Origin: an uncultured Lachnospiraceae bacterium | Lineage (GTDB): Bacteria; Bacillota; Clostridia; Lachnospirales; Lachnospiraceae | Assembly (NCBI GenBank): GCA_902780405.1 | Contig: CACZFI010000002.1 | Location: forward strand, 1-47,809 | DNA: 47,809 nt | Direction: 5' to 3' | In this document: piece after piece, positions 8,899 through 17,477 of the stretch | How the letters are laid out: every line of letters starts with the position of its first letter | Numbering within the stretch: the stretch's first letter is position 1 | Translations under genes and position numbers: made by a program | Notes under the pieces: generated by a model | What the model was told of the DNA's origin: nothing | What the model saw: the letters and a program-made list of their open reading frames with translations, nothing else | Database searches by the model: none

Positions 8899-8949
8899 AT
8901 CAAACAAACCTCTTTATCGTAGTTTTTCGGTTCTTTTCAACACTCAAGT

Positions 8950-8978
8950 ATATTAGCATAATATAGGAAATTTGTCAT
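8950..8978 (-). promoter_or_regulatory. Promoter of the cysS-mrnC-rlmB-sigH operon
   Basis: Minus-strand ATGACA (8973-8978), a 17-nt spacer and TAATAT (8950-8955). The predicted start, near 8943, gives a short leader. It is back to back with the carB promoter. Confidence 0.65.
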
Positions 8979-8995
8979 CAGAATAAAAATTTTAC

Positions 8996-9023
8996 TTCCA
9001 TCGAGAGTAAGATGTGTTATAAT
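8996..9023 (+). promoter_or_regulatory. Extended -10 promoter of carB
   Basis: TG-T-TATAAT (TG at 9015-9016, -10 at 9018-9023) is a perfect extended -10 site. The -35 (TTCCAT, 8996-9001) is weak, which the extended element can offset. The leader is about 40 nt and shows no PyrR-type attenuator hairpin. Confidence 0.65.
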
Positions 9024-9068
9024 GCAAAACAGTATGGTTATTTTTAAATACATTAAGGAGGATTGTCT

Positions 9069-12000
9069 ATGTCACAGAGAACAGACATCAAAAAAATTCT
9101 TATCATCGGTTCCGGCCCAATCATCATCGGACAGGCTTGTGAGTTCGATTATTCAGGTACTCAGGCCTGCAAGGCGCTCCGCAAATTAGGCTACGAGATC
9201 GTCCTTGTGAACTCCAATCCCGCGACCATCATGACCGATCCTGAGATGGCAGATGTAACCTACATCGAGCCCTTAAATGTACATCGTCTCGAGGAGATCA
9301 TCGCCAAGGAAAGACCGGATGCGCTGCTCCCCAACTTAGGTGGTCAGAGCGGATTAAATCTCTGTGCTGAGTTATCTCAGGCAGGCATCCTCGACAAATA
9401 TAATGTAAAGGTTATCGGCGTGCAGGTGGATGCCATAGAGCGCGGCGAGGACCGTATTGAATTCAAGAACGCCATGAACAAACTCGGCATCGAGATGGCA
9501 AGAAGTGAAGTTGCCTACACTGTTGACGAGGCTCTCGCCATTGCCGACAAATTAGGCTACCCTGTTGTACTTCGTCCCGCTTACACCATGGGTGGTGCCG
9601 GCGGCGGTCTCGTATACAACAAGGACGAGCTTTCCACCGTATGCGCAAGAGGTCTTCAGGCTTCTCTCGTAGGCCAGGTTTTGGTTGAGGAGTCCGTAAC
9701 AGGTTGGGAAGAGCTCGAGCTCGAGGTTGTCCGTGACAAGGAAGGCAACATGATCACCGTATGCTTCATCGAGAATGTCGATCCGATGGGTGTACACACC
9801 GGTGATTCCTACTGTACCGCTCCCATGCTCACCATCTCCGAGGAGGTTCAGAAGCGTCTTCAGGAGCAGGCTTATAAGATCGTTGAGTCCATCGAAGTGA
9901 TCGGTGGTACCAACGTTCAGTTCGCACATGATCCCGTATCCGATCGTATCGTCGTGATCGAGATCAACCCCCGTACATCAAGATCCTCCGCACTCGCATC
10001 CAAGGCAACCGGTTTCCCCATTGCCCTTGTATCCGCAATGCTAGCTTCCGGTCTCACACTTTCCGAGATTCCCTGCGGCAAGTACGGCACGCTTGATAAG
10101 TACGTACCCGACGGCGATTATGTCGTGATCAAATTCGCAAGATGGGCCTTTGAGAAGTTCAAGGGCGTTGAAGATAAGCTCGGTACCCAGATGCGCGCAG
10201 TCGGCGAGGTTATGAGTATCGGTAAGAATTATAAGGAAGCTTTTCAGAAGGCTATCCGCTCTCTCGAGAAGGGCAGATACGGTCTCGGCTATGTAAAGAA
10301 TTTCAACGAGATGTCCAAGGAAGATCTCTTAAAGGCGTTGATCACACCGTCAAGCGAGCGCCACTTCATGATGTATGAGGCGATCAGAAAGGGTGCAACC
10401 GTAGACGAGCTCCACGAGATCACCAAGGTGAAGAAGTACTTCATAGAGCAGATGAAGGAACTCGTAGACGAGGAAGAGGCACTTGCAGCACACAAGGGAA
10501 GCCTTCCCTCCGATGAGGCGCTGACACAGGCGAAGAAGGACGGTTTCTCCGATAAGTACTTAAGCCAGATACTTGAGATCTCCGAGGATGAGATCAGAAA
10601 CCGCAGAGAGGCCATCGGCGTGGTTGAGACCTGGGATCAGGTACATGTTTCCGGAACCGAAAACTCCTCTTACTTCTACTCTACCTACAATGCACCGGAC
10701 AACAATCCCGTGAACCCTGACACCAAGAAGATCATGATCCTTGGCGGCGGCCCGAACCGTATCGGACAGGGTATCGAATTTGATTACTGCTGTGTACATG
10801 CTGCACAGTCCTTAAAGAAGCTCGGCTTCGAGACCATCATTGTAAACTGTAACCCCGAGACGGTATCCACCGACTACGATACATCCGACAAGCTCTACTT
10901 CGAGCCTCTGACACTTGAGGATGTACTCTCCATCTACAAGAAGGAGAAGCCCGTCGGTGTCATCGCACAGTTCGGTGGTCAGACACCTCTGAATCTGGCT
11001 GCTGACCTTGAGAAGAACGGCGTTAAGATCCTCGGTACCGCTCCCTCCGTCATCGATCTCGCAGAGGATCGTGACCTCTTCAGAGCTATGATGGATAAGC
11101 TCGAGATTCCCATGCCCGAGTCAGGTATGGCTACCACGGTAGACGAAGCCATCAGCATCGCAACCAAGATCGGTTACCCCGTTATGGTCCGTCCTTCCTA
11201 CGTACTCGGCGGACGCGGTATGGAAGTTGTCTACGATGACGACCAGATGACAGAATACATGAATGCGGCAGTCGGCGTAACACCCGATCGTCCCATCCTG
11301 ATCGACCGTTTCCTGCACCACGCAACAGAGTGTGAGGCAGATGCGATTGCAGACGGAACGCACGCTTACGTTCCCTCTGTTATGGAGCACATCGAGCTTG
11401 CCGGTATCCACTCCGGTGACTCCGCATGTATCCTTCCTTCCAAGCACATTTCCGAGGAGAACCTTGCAACGATCAAGGAGTACACCAGAAAGATCGCTGA
11501 GGAAATGCATGTTGTCGGCCTTATGAATATGCAGTATGCAATTGAAGATGGCAAGGTATTCGTACTTGAAGCCAATCCCCGTGCATCCCGTACGGTACCT
11601 CTCGTATCCAAGGTCTGCGGTATCCGCATGGTACCCCTTGCGATCGAGGTAATCACAGGCGAGCTTACCGGCAAGCCTTCACCCGTACCTACATTAAAAG
11701 AGAGACAGATTCCTTACTACGGTGTCAAGGAAGCAGTCTTCCCCTTCAATATGTTCCCGGAGGTAGACCCGATCTTAGGACCCGAGATGCGTTCTACAGG
11801 TGAGGTGCTTGGACTCTCCCGTTCTGCCGGCGGTGCTTACTACAAGGCAGCCGAGGCTACCAAGTCCACCATCCCTCTCGAGGGCACAGTTCTTATCTCC
11901 GTCAACCGTCAGGATAAGCCCGAGGTTGCAGAAGTTGCCAAGATCCTTTACGAGAACGGCTTCAAGATCATGGCTACGGGTACCACATGTGATCTGATCA

Positions 12001-12293
12001 ACGAGGCAGGCATCCCCGCAGAGAAGGTAAAGAAACTCTACGAAGGACGTCCGAACATCCTAGATCATATCAGCAACGGTGAGATCCAGCTGATCATCAA
12101 CACCCCCATCGGCAAGGACAGTGCAAACGACGACAGCTACTTAAGAAAGGCTGCCATCAAGAACAAGATTCCTTACATCACCACGATGGCTGCAGGAAAG
12201 GCCGCTGCCGAGGGTATCGATCATATGAGAAAGCGTCACACCGGCGAGATTCATTCTCTTCAGGAGTGGCATAAAGAAATTAAAGAAATCTAA
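9069..12293 (+). CDS. carB: Carbamoyl-phosphate synthase large subunit
   Basis: A 1074-residue enzyme making carbamoyl phosphate from bicarbonate, ammonia and two ATP for pyrimidine and arginine synthesis. The two homologous ATP-grasp halves are clear: the first opens with GSGPIIIGQACEFDYSG, the second with GGGPNRIGQGIEFDYCC (about residue 560). Both have the ATP-site loops RPAYTMGGAGGG and RPSYVLGGRGMEVV. The last about 140 residues, after PLEGTVLISVNRQDK, form the MGS-like allosteric domain. ATG at 9069-9071 has AGGAGG (9056-9061) 7 nt upstream; a TTG six bases earlier is poorly spaced. The small subunit gene carA is not next to it, so carB here is monocistronic between a promoter and a strong terminator. 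The codon use looks highly optimised. Confidence 0.98.
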   Translation: MSQRTDIKKILIIGSGPIIIGQACEFDYSGTQACKALRKLGYEIVLVNSNPATIMTDPEMADVTYIEPLNVHRLEEIIAKERPDALLPNLGGQSGLNLCAELSQAGILDKYNVKVIGVQVDAIERGEDRIEFKNAMNKLGIEMARSEVAYTVDEALAIADKLGYPVVLRPAYTMGGAGGGLVYNKDELSTVCARGLQASLVGQVLVEESVTGWEELELEVVRDKEGNMITVCFIENVDPMGVHTGDSYCTAPMLTISEEVQKRLQEQAYKIVESIEVIGGTNVQFAHDPVSDRIVVIEINPRTSRSSALASKATGFPIALVSAMLASGLTLSEIPCGKYGTLDKYVPDGDYVVIKFARWAFEKFKGVEDKLGTQMRAVGEVMSIGKNYKEAFQKAIRSLEKGRYGLGYVKNFNEMSKEDLLKALITPSSERHFMMYEAIRKGATVDELHEITKVKKYFIEQMKELVDEEEALAAHKGSLPSDEALTQAKKDGFSDKYLSQILEISEDEIRNRREAIGVVETWDQVHVSGTENSSYFYSTYNAPDNNPVNPDTKKIMILGGGPNRIGQGIEFDYCCVHAAQSLKKLGFETIIVNCNPETVSTDYDTSDKLYFEPLTLEDVLSIYKKEKPVGVIAQFGGQTPLNLAADLEKNGVKILGTAPSVIDLAEDRDLFRAMMDKLEIPMPESGMATTVDEAISIATKIGYPVMVRPSYVLGGRGMEVVYDDDQMTEYMNAAVGVTPDRPILIDRFLHHATECEADAIADGTHAYVPSVMEHIELAGIHSGDSACILPSKHISEENLATIKEYTRKIAEEMHVVGLMNMQYAIEDGKVFVLEANPRASRTVPLVSKVCGIRMVPLAIEVITGELTGKPSPVPTLKERQIPYYGVKEAVFPFNMFPEVDPILGPEMRSTGEVLGLSRSAGGAYYKAAEATKSTIPLEGTVLISVNRQDKPEVAEVAKILYENGFKIMATGTTCDLINEAGIPAEKVKKLYEGRPNILDHISNGEIQLIINTPIGKDSANDDSYLRKAAIKNKIPYITTMAAGKAAAEGIDHMRKRHTGEIHSLQEWHKEIKEI

Positions 12294-12404
12294 GAAACAT
12301 GCTCGAAAAAATGGACCGCGGAAACGCGGTCCATTTTTCGACCCTCGAGAACCTTCGGTTCTGCCCTATATTGATCTGCGTTGCTCGTTATTCGAGCATG
12401 TTTC
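12294..12404. repeat. Nested palindromic region at the carB 3' end
   Basis: A perfect 14-bp inverted repeat (GAAACATGCTCGAA at 12294-12307; its complement at 12391-12404) encloses the carB terminator, a small hairpin GAACC-TTC-GGTTC (12349-12361) and a hairpin TGCTCG-TTAT-(T)CGAGCA near 12382-12398. The left arm starts right after the carB stop codon. The right arm is inside the last codons of the alarmone synthetase gene. The architecture resembles a small palindromic insertion, but no second copy is in the window. Confidence 0.6.
12307..12338. terminator. Bidirectional terminator, carB / alarmone synthetase
   Basis: A 14-bp perfect stem (AAAAATGGACCGCG, 12307-12320, with 12325-12338) capped by a GAAA tetraloop. 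A and T runs at its base let it work for both convergent genes. Confidence 0.9.
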
Positions 12405-13053
12405 GTATCTCTTGCATCTTATAATCCACGGACGTGATGGTGTCCGCACATTTCTTGAGCTCCTTGGCGATGAGCTCGGGATGCTTTAAGTTGTCCTTCT
12501 TGTACTTTAACTTGTGATCAAGACTTGCCCAGAAGTCCATCGCGATGGTTCTAAACTGAACCTCGACCTTCATGTACTTCTTTCCCGTTGTGAGGAAGAT
12601 CGGGATCTCCACGATCAGATGAAGGCTTCTGTATCCGTTGCTCTTCGGCTTGCGGATATAATCCTTCACCTCGATCACCGTGATATCATCCTGCTTTGCA
12701 AGCAGGTCCGATACCGCATAGATATCCTCCGGAAAGGAACAGATCACGCGGATGCCCGCAATATCTGTCAGGTTCTCTTCGATATTCTCGATGGTAAAAT
12801 CGAGTCCTTTTTTTCGAAGCTTGCCGATGATGCTGATCGGTTTCTTGAGTCTGCTCTTGATCGACTCGAACGGATTTCGATTATGCTGCAATGCGAACTC
12901 CGAGTTTAAGACCTTGAGCTTGGTTTCGATCTCCATCAAGGCACATTCGTAGTTCATCATCATATCCAGGAAGGGCTGCATATTGTCGAGCATCTCTTCC
13001 GGGTTCTCCGACTGCATCAGCAGCTCCATGCTTACGTCTGAAACTGCACTCAT
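12388..13053 (-). CDS. relQ: Small (p)ppGpp synthetase, RelQ/YjbM type
   Basis: A 221-residue RelA/SpoT-family protein with only the synthetase domain, like RelQ (YjbM), which makes the stringent-response alarmones from GTP/GDP and ATP. Family motifs seen: SRLKKPISIIGKLRKKG (about residues 67-83, ATP site), LTDIAGIRVICSF (95-107, with the catalytic Asp-Ile-Ala-Gly-Ile-Arg), KPKSNGYRSLHLIVE (135-149) and VEVQFRTIAMDFWASLDHKLKYK (163-185, with the acidic EVQ.RT). No HD hydrolase, TGS or ACT domain is present. Its last codons lie inside the 14-bp inverted repeat shared with the carB end. It is the last gene of a six-gene operon with the YtfI/YtfJ pair. Confidence 0.92.
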   Translation of the reverse strand: MSAVSDVSMELLMQSENPEEMLDNMQPFLDMMMNYECALMEIETKLKVLNSEFALQHNRNPFESIKSRLKKPISIIGKLRKKGLDFTIENIEENLTDIAGIRVICSFPEDIYAVSDLLAKQDDITVIEVKDYIRKPKSNGYRSLHLIVEIPIFLTTGKKYMKVEVQFRTIAMDFWASLDHKLKYKKDNLKHPELIAKELKKCADTITSVDYKMQEIRNMLE

Positions 13054-13090
13054 AGTTATTCACCCCATATATTCATATTTTGTATAACTG

Positions 13091-13501
13091 TCAGATCGTG
13101 GTCTCGCTCTCGGAAAACTCCTCGATCTTTTCTTCCACCGCTTCTTCCTCCGGCGTCTTCACCTTGCCGCGGATGCTGCCGACCTTGTCCACAACCTCCG
13201 GTACCATATCTAAAATCTTGGAAATGGTATCCTGCCCCTTCACGGAAACCATCTTCGCTCTGCCGTTCTGGATCACAAGCACCGCCGAAGGGCTCATCTT
13301 TCCCCCCATACCTCCAGTGGCTGAATTCTTGCTGCCGTTTCTTGCAGAACATCCTGCCGCGATTCCGAAATTGACATCCACAAGCGGCACAATGATGGTA
13401 TCTCCGACGTAGGCCGGTTCTCCCACAACTGTCTTGGTGCTCATCAGGGAATCCATCCCCTTAAACAGTGAACCGATTGTATCGTTGATGTTATTTGCCA
13501 T
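13091..13501 (-). CDS. ytfJ: YtfJ/GerW-family sporulation protein
   Basis: A 136-residue protein of the YtfJ (GerW) family, linked in Bacillus to spore germination. It has the family pattern: N-terminal NINDTIGSLFKGMDSLM, VVGEPAYVGDTIIVPLVDVNFGIAAG (about residues 24-49), a Gly/Ser-rich GGMGGKMSPSAVLVI segment and a C-terminal acidic, helical tail. ATG at 13499-13501 has GAGGAGG upstream. The neighbour on its 5' side is the DUF2953 protein, the same pairing as ytfI-ytfJ in Bacillus, which supports the call. Confidence 0.92.
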   Translation of the reverse strand: MANNINDTIGSLFKGMDSLMSTKTVVGEPAYVGDTIIVPLVDVNFGIAAGCSARNGSKNSATGGMGGKMSPSAVLVIQNGRAKMVSVKGQDTISKILDMVPEVVDKVGSIRGKVKTPEEEAVEEKIEEFSESETTI

Positions 13502-13544
13502 GATGTTCCTCCTCATATAATATGTAATGGCACGATGAATCCCT

Positions 13545-14624
13545 TTATGCATCGCCCTTCAGCTTTCGAGCTGCGAGCAGTGTCTTCCACAATTGTATAT
13601 TCAAAACGATCCTGAATATGTATCCCAGAACGATATGCCCCCGAAGATGCAGGTCCATATCCATCACTCTCTCGTGAAACTCGGGTTCGAGATACATCTT
13701 GCTTCCATGCATACACGGGAGCAGGGATAAGTATCCCGTCACGGTACCCGTAGTATAAGCATCCTCAAATCCGTAGTGAAGATGCCCCTTTGCCTTTCTC
13801 GGTGCGATATGCCGCACCACACTCTTTAGGTACCTCGGCAGATACGCCTTGGTCTTTTCCGTGCAGGCCAGATTCCAGAAGATACCGAATCTGGTGATCA
13901 GCCTATCGAACCTGGCGTACTTGTCTTCCGCCTTATCCGCAAGCTCCTCCGCGGTTTCAAACAGCTTCTCGAAGAAGCTTAGGATCTTCTCGCCGATCTT
14001 TTCAAATTTGTCTATCAGTTTCGACACGATGCCGGCGATCCATGTCACCTGCTGTTCATGTCTTTCGTCATGATCGATATCGTAGACGGAATCAAGCAAT
14101 TCCGTTGAATCTTCATCCACAGTCGCTTCCGGTACGTCACCGTAGGAAATCTCCGGTGTCGGGAGTACACTTTCGTCTGCTGTTTCGGAGATCGTCTCCG
14201 CCATCTGACCGAGCGTATCCGCAAAGCCCGCTTCTCCCGAAGCCTCCGGCGTCACACTCTCTTCAACCTGTGCTTCCGCAGATTCCTCATCCGCTTCCGC
14301 GGCCGTTTCCGTACCCGTTTCATAATCATCCGGAAGTGTATACGTCATGGGATCAGGCACCTTCGCGCGGCGTCTGCCGACGGGGATGCCCAGGATGCGA
14401 AGCCTGTTGTTCATATCACCGCTTAGTTGATCGTAGGTGACCGTCACAGACACGATCAGGTAGCGGATCTTCGCTCTGACCTTCGCCTTCCCGTCATAAG
14501 ACACATCTGCCTTGTAATGGATCGGTGCGAGAAGCACGATGGCAAGCAGAAGCAATGCAAGTCCGAGAAGCCCCAGAATGATCCACAATATGATTTTAAG
14601 AACGAGGAGTATGATGTGAAGCAT
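13545..14624 (-). CDS. DUF2953 membrane-anchored protein (YtfI-like)
   Basis: A 359-residue protein with one N-terminal membrane segment (about residues 4-32, IILLVLKIILWIILGLLGLALLLLAIVLL), then APIHYKADVSYDGKAKVRAKIRYLIVSVTVTYD, the start of the DUF2953 domain. Residues about 90-200 are an acidic low-complexity insert rich in Glu, Ala and Thr. The C-terminal part (KAYLPRYLKSVVRHIAPRKAKGHLHYGFEDAYTTG) has the conserved DUF2953 end. I use ATG at 14622-14624 (GGAGG 11 nt upstream) rather than a TTG at 14648. It overlaps the end of the preceding gene by 29 bp. Function unknown; adjacency to ytfJ follows Bacillus ytfI-ytfJ. Confidence 0.82.
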   Translation of the reverse strand: MLHIILLVLKIILWIILGLLGLALLLLAIVLLAPIHYKADVSYDGKAKVRAKIRYLIVSVTVTYDQLSGDMNNRLRILGIPVGRRRAKVPDPMTYTLPDDYETGTETAAEADEESAEAQVEESVTPEASGEAGFADTLGQMAETISETADESVLPTPEISYGDVPEATVDEDSTELLDSVYDIDHDERHEQQVTWIAGIVSKLIDKFEKIGEKILSFFEKLFETAEELADKAEDKYARFDRLITRFGIFWNLACTEKTKAYLPRYLKSVVRHIAPRKAKGHLHYGFEDAYTTGTVTGYLSLLPCMHGSKMYLEPEFHERVMDMDLHLRGHIVLGYIFRIVLNIQLWKTLLAARKLKGDA

Positions 14625-14955
14625 CTTTCTTCTTTCCTCCGTCCGCAAAGAACTCTTTCACTGAGAGTTTATCCCCCGTGGCATCATAGACATCCTGGAT
14701 CATCTCCTCCACCAGCAAGAAGGCGCTCTCCTCATCCGGTGCAAGTCCGACCACAGTGATATCCTCCCTGTACCCGTCGTAAAACTTATGCAGAAGCTTG
14801 CCGTACTCGTAGATCTCGAGCAGTCCGTGCTCAAGGATCGGCAGGGTGACCACATAAAGCTTCTTCACAGGCTGATCTTCGGATATATTCGGGATCATCT
14901 TCGCAAGCTTTCGCTTGCTGATCCCGTAAGTATAATAAGCATCTGATATCTTCAT
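14596..14955 (-). CDS. Conserved small protein of unknown function
   Basis: A 119-residue soluble protein that I do not recognise. It has no signal peptide or membrane span. Two alternating beta-alpha stretches stand out: KKLYVVTLPILEHGLLEIYEYGKLLHKFY (about residues 31-59) and EDITVVGLAPDEESAFLLVEEMIQDVYDATGD (about 64-95), followed by a Lys/Asp-rich tail. The second stretch would suit a small alpha/beta fold. Its ATG directly follows the stop codon of the upstream gene and its end overlaps the DUF2953 gene, so it is translated as part of the operon. Confidence 0.7.
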   Translation of the reverse strand: MKISDAYYTYGISKRKLAKMIPNISEDQPVKKLYVVTLPILEHGLLEIYEYGKLLHKFYDGYREDITVVGLAPDEESAFLLVEEMIQDVYDATGDKLSVKEFFADGGKKKDASHHTPRS

Positions 14956-16368
14956 CTATGCCGTTTCGTCCTCTATGATCTCTTCAATCAGTTTCGCCGT
15001 GGCGGAGAGCTCCGCACGGTCCGAGCATGAGCCAAGAACATAGTCAAAGTAGTCCTTGATCTCCTGCGTTGTATTAAGGAATATGGGCATGGCGGAAAGA
15101 ATCTTCGCCATCACGCTTCGATTGACCTGCTTTGCATGTGCGGCAAAAAGAGCACCGAACTCATCAACCAGTTTCTTTCTTACCGCCTCGATATAATCAT
15201 GATCACAGGGGATCGACTTTGCATCCGACGTGTCGTCAAGTGCCACAAAGAGGCTGGTGGAAAGCAGCTTGGTGATCTTGGAAAGTGACTGCATATTGGC
15301 AAGCAATCCGAGCTGCTCGATCACATCCCTGTGACCGGTGTACATCTCATCAAAGACGGATTCGAGGATCATGATCTCCTCATAAATCTCCTCCTGTACA
15401 CCCTCGATGGTCATAAACTGATCCATCAAGTCTTCGGATACCGCATCCATATCATCCGCTGCGATCGTCTTTCGAAGGATCTCTATAGCAGCGGCATATC
15501 CCGCACCGGACTTTGCTGCCTCTGCTGCCACATCCTTGGTAAGAAGGATGACATAAACATCATTGATGATCTCCTGCAGGAGCATAAACCTTGATACTTC
15601 TTCCTTGATCAAAAGACCCGCATCCGTCATACGCGTGGCAAGGTCGTCAAAACCGTGTTCGGAGATTTCCTTGTAATCTGCCTGTTCAAGGTCCTCATAC
15701 AAGGTGTAAAGATCCGGATAGTAATCCTTAAATCCCTCGGGCTTGGTGATCAGAACCGTCATCCTCAGCATATCGGCAAATGCATCTACGGACGAAGTCT
15801 CTCCGCCCTGATAGATGTTTAATGTATTCCCGAGGATATCGTAGAATTTATTCTTGGTCATCCTGACGGGGAGCTGCCCCATCAGAAGCTGAAGCTTGCT
15901 GTTTATCACAACCGTATCCTTCTCGGAGAATACGTAACGGTACATCCTCGCGGAAAGCGCCTCCGTATCCACGTCAGCGGCACCGCCCTTGATATCTTCC
16001 TCGATACGATTCAAAACGTACTCGTACATCTGAAGCGCATCCGTGTATGCGGTAAGAACCTGCATGCGCTTCTCCGAAGATGTCCGCAGACGATCGATTA
16101 CGGAAAGTGCGTCCTCCGTCACGGAAGATCCTTCAAGCAGGTATACGGAAAGAAGTTCGGTGATCGTCTTTAAGGCTTCATCCGCGGTCTCGTGTCCGCT
16201 TTCGCTTTCGGCTGCGATCTCCTTCGCCGTGTAGTAGTTCATGGATGCCCGAACCGTTGCGTAGGTATGATACAGTTCGGACAGGGTGTTGCTGTAAACT
16301 GGAAGCTTGATATCAAGGTCCTCTCCTCTTAAGAGGTCGGAAACCAGAATCTTGCTTTTCTTTTTCAT
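14956..16368 (-). CDS. Large helical protein of unknown function
   Basis: A 470-residue cytoplasmic, mostly alpha-helical protein without recognisable catalytic motifs, signal peptide or membrane span. It is acidic, and opens with a basic start followed by ILVSDLLRGEDLDIKLPVYSN. It resembles a scaffold more than an enzyme. The ATG follows CGGAGG by 9 nt. It lies 19 nt downstream of the rhomboid-like gene and its stop codon touches the next start codon, so the operon structure is tight. I cannot assign a function; its position suggests that it works with the rhomboid-like membrane protein and the YtfI/YtfJ pair. Confidence 0.7.
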   Translation of the reverse strand: MKKKSKILVSDLLRGEDLDIKLPVYSNTLSELYHTYATVRASMNYYTAKEIAAESESGHETADEALKTITELLSVYLLEGSSVTEDALSVIDRLRTSSEKRMQVLTAYTDALQMYEYVLNRIEEDIKGGAADVDTEALSARMYRYVFSEKDTVVINSKLQLLMGQLPVRMTKNKFYDILGNTLNIYQGGETSSVDAFADMLRMTVLITKPEGFKDYYPDLYTLYEDLEQADYKEISEHGFDDLATRMTDAGLLIKEEVSRFMLLQEIINDVYVILLTKDVAAEAAKSGAGYAAAIEILRKTIAADDMDAVSEDLMDQFMTIEGVQEEIYEEIMILESVFDEMYTGHRDVIEQLGLLANMQSLSKITKLLSTSLFVALDDTSDAKSIPCDHDYIEAVRKKLVDEFGALFAAHAKQVNRSVMAKILSAMPIFLNTTQEIKDYFDYVLGSCSDRAELSATAKLIEEIIEDETA

Positions 16369-16387
16369 CTGTCAATTCCTCCGGGTC

Positions 16388-17308
16388 TTACTTTACATGC
16401 TCATGCGTATAGAGGTGATCCATACAGTATTCATAATTGCCGTTGCACTTGGAGCAGAATCTGAACTCAAGCATGGGATTGTCCTTCTCGCTTCTGCCGC
16501 AGATCGCACATTTGTGCTTGGTAATGGTGGTCGGGAAGGGAATCGGTTCCCCTGCTCCTTTCGGTGTGTTCCGTCTCGCCGCAGTCTTTCGTTTGATCTG
16601 ATCGGTCTTATGTTTCATGTAGATGCGCACATGTCCGGGCTTGTACTTTTTCATGACAAATACCAGGATCAGCCATACGCCCACAACTGCAAGGATGGTC
16701 ACACGTCCGTGGATCGGGCATCTGTAGAACTCGTACGCCAGCCAGATCAGATCGATGTAGGCAATGTACTTCGCCTTCATGGGGATCACGAAGAATACGA
16801 GCATCATGGACTCGCTGTAAATAAGCGCAAATCCAAGGAAGATGGTGTACATCAGGAAGTACGTCATCAGAATGGTACCGCGCATATAATCATACATCAC
16901 GAAAAAGTCCATATCTTCCGGGGCAAGTCCCGCCACATTCTGTGCATAGAAGATCGCACCCGTGATCAGATTCACGATGAAGATCGCAAACATCGTACCG
17001 AGAATATACATATTGTACATGAAGGTACCGATGGCGCGCTCGATGGACCTGCCGAGCATGGCGTAGATCACAAGCATCAAGAGCGTGAAGTAATCAAAAT
17101 CGCCCGGCGGCGTGAAAATCCATGTGATAAGTCTCCAGAATTCGTGTCTTCCGAAGATGGCCGTCGGAGAAAACATCATCATTTCGCTTACATTCGGAGC
17201 TGCAAAAGAGACCAGATAACTGAAGCCGAAAATGGCTATGGTAATGATCGGTAGATTGGGAATGGCAAATTTGCCGAATTTTTCTTCAAGCTTGTATAAT
17301 AGTTTCAA
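16388..17308 (-). CDS. Rhomboid-like membrane protein with C-terminal zinc ribbon, no catalytic dyad
   Basis: A 306-residue polytopic protein. The rhomboid-type features are the loop GRHEFWRLITWIFTPP (about residues 53-68), several membrane spans between about 19 and 225, and the IPMKAKYIAYIDLIW segment. The GxSG serine motif and the catalytic His of active rhomboid proteases are missing, so it should be a non-proteolytic (Derlin-like) member. The C-terminal 45 residues are a probable zinc-binding module: CAIC, then CSKC, C and closing His residues in MDHLYTHEH. It starts at TTG (17306-17308) with AGGTGA upstream. It is the first gene of the six-gene operon and has its own promoter. Confidence 0.75.
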   Translation of the reverse strand: MKLLYKLEEKFGKFAIPNLPIITIAIFGFSYLVSFAAPNVSEMMMFSPTAIFGRHEFWRLITWIFTPPGDFDYFTLLMLVIYAMLGRSIERAIGTFMYNMYILGTMFAIFIVNLITGAIFYAQNVAGLAPEDMDFFVMYDYMRGTILMTYFLMYTIFLGFALIYSESMMLVFFVIPMKAKYIAYIDLIWLAYEFYRCPIHGRVTILAVVGVWLILVFVMKKYKPGHVRIYMKHKTDQIKRKTAARRNTPKGAGEPIPFPTTITKHKCAICGRSEKDNPMLEFRFCSKCNGNYEYCMDHLYTHEHVK

Positions 17309-17366
17309 ATCGTTTCACCTGTAGTCATAAATTCTACCCCGTAACGGGGCGCAGTAATACACGTAT

Positions 17367-17395
17367 ATTATACTCTATCCGCCTAATAATTACAA
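17367..17395 (-). promoter_or_regulatory. Promoter of the rhomboid-like/ytfJ/relQ operon
   Basis: Minus-strand TTGTAA (17390-17395), a 17-nt spacer and a perfect TATAAT (17367-17372). The leader contains a small CCCCG-TAA-CGGGG hairpin (17337-17349). Confidence 0.75.
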
Positions 17396-17412
17396 GTTTT
17401 CTGCCTTTCTTA

Positions 17413-17441
17413 TTGAAATGCGAAATCATTTCTTATATAAT
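17413..17441 (+). promoter_or_regulatory. Promoter of the 1404-residue activase gene
   Basis: TTGAAA (17413-17418), a 17-nt spacer and TATAAT (17436-17441): near consensus. Predicted start near 17448, leader about 56 nt. Confidence 0.8.
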
Positions 17442-17477
17442 GTGCAACGAGTGTACATATTCATGAGCATATTTATC

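Noticed and set aside
8899..8978. A T-box riboswitch before cysS
   Set aside because: The leader from the predicted promoter is only about 45 nt, far shorter than a T-box.
8979..9068. A pyrimidine attenuator (PyrR type) before carB
   Set aside because: The leader is about 40 nt and shows no antiterminator or terminator hairpins.
9000..12300. Long open frames antisense to carB
   Set aside because: They mirror the codon periodicity of the real gene, lack ribosome-binding sites and show no recognisable protein features.
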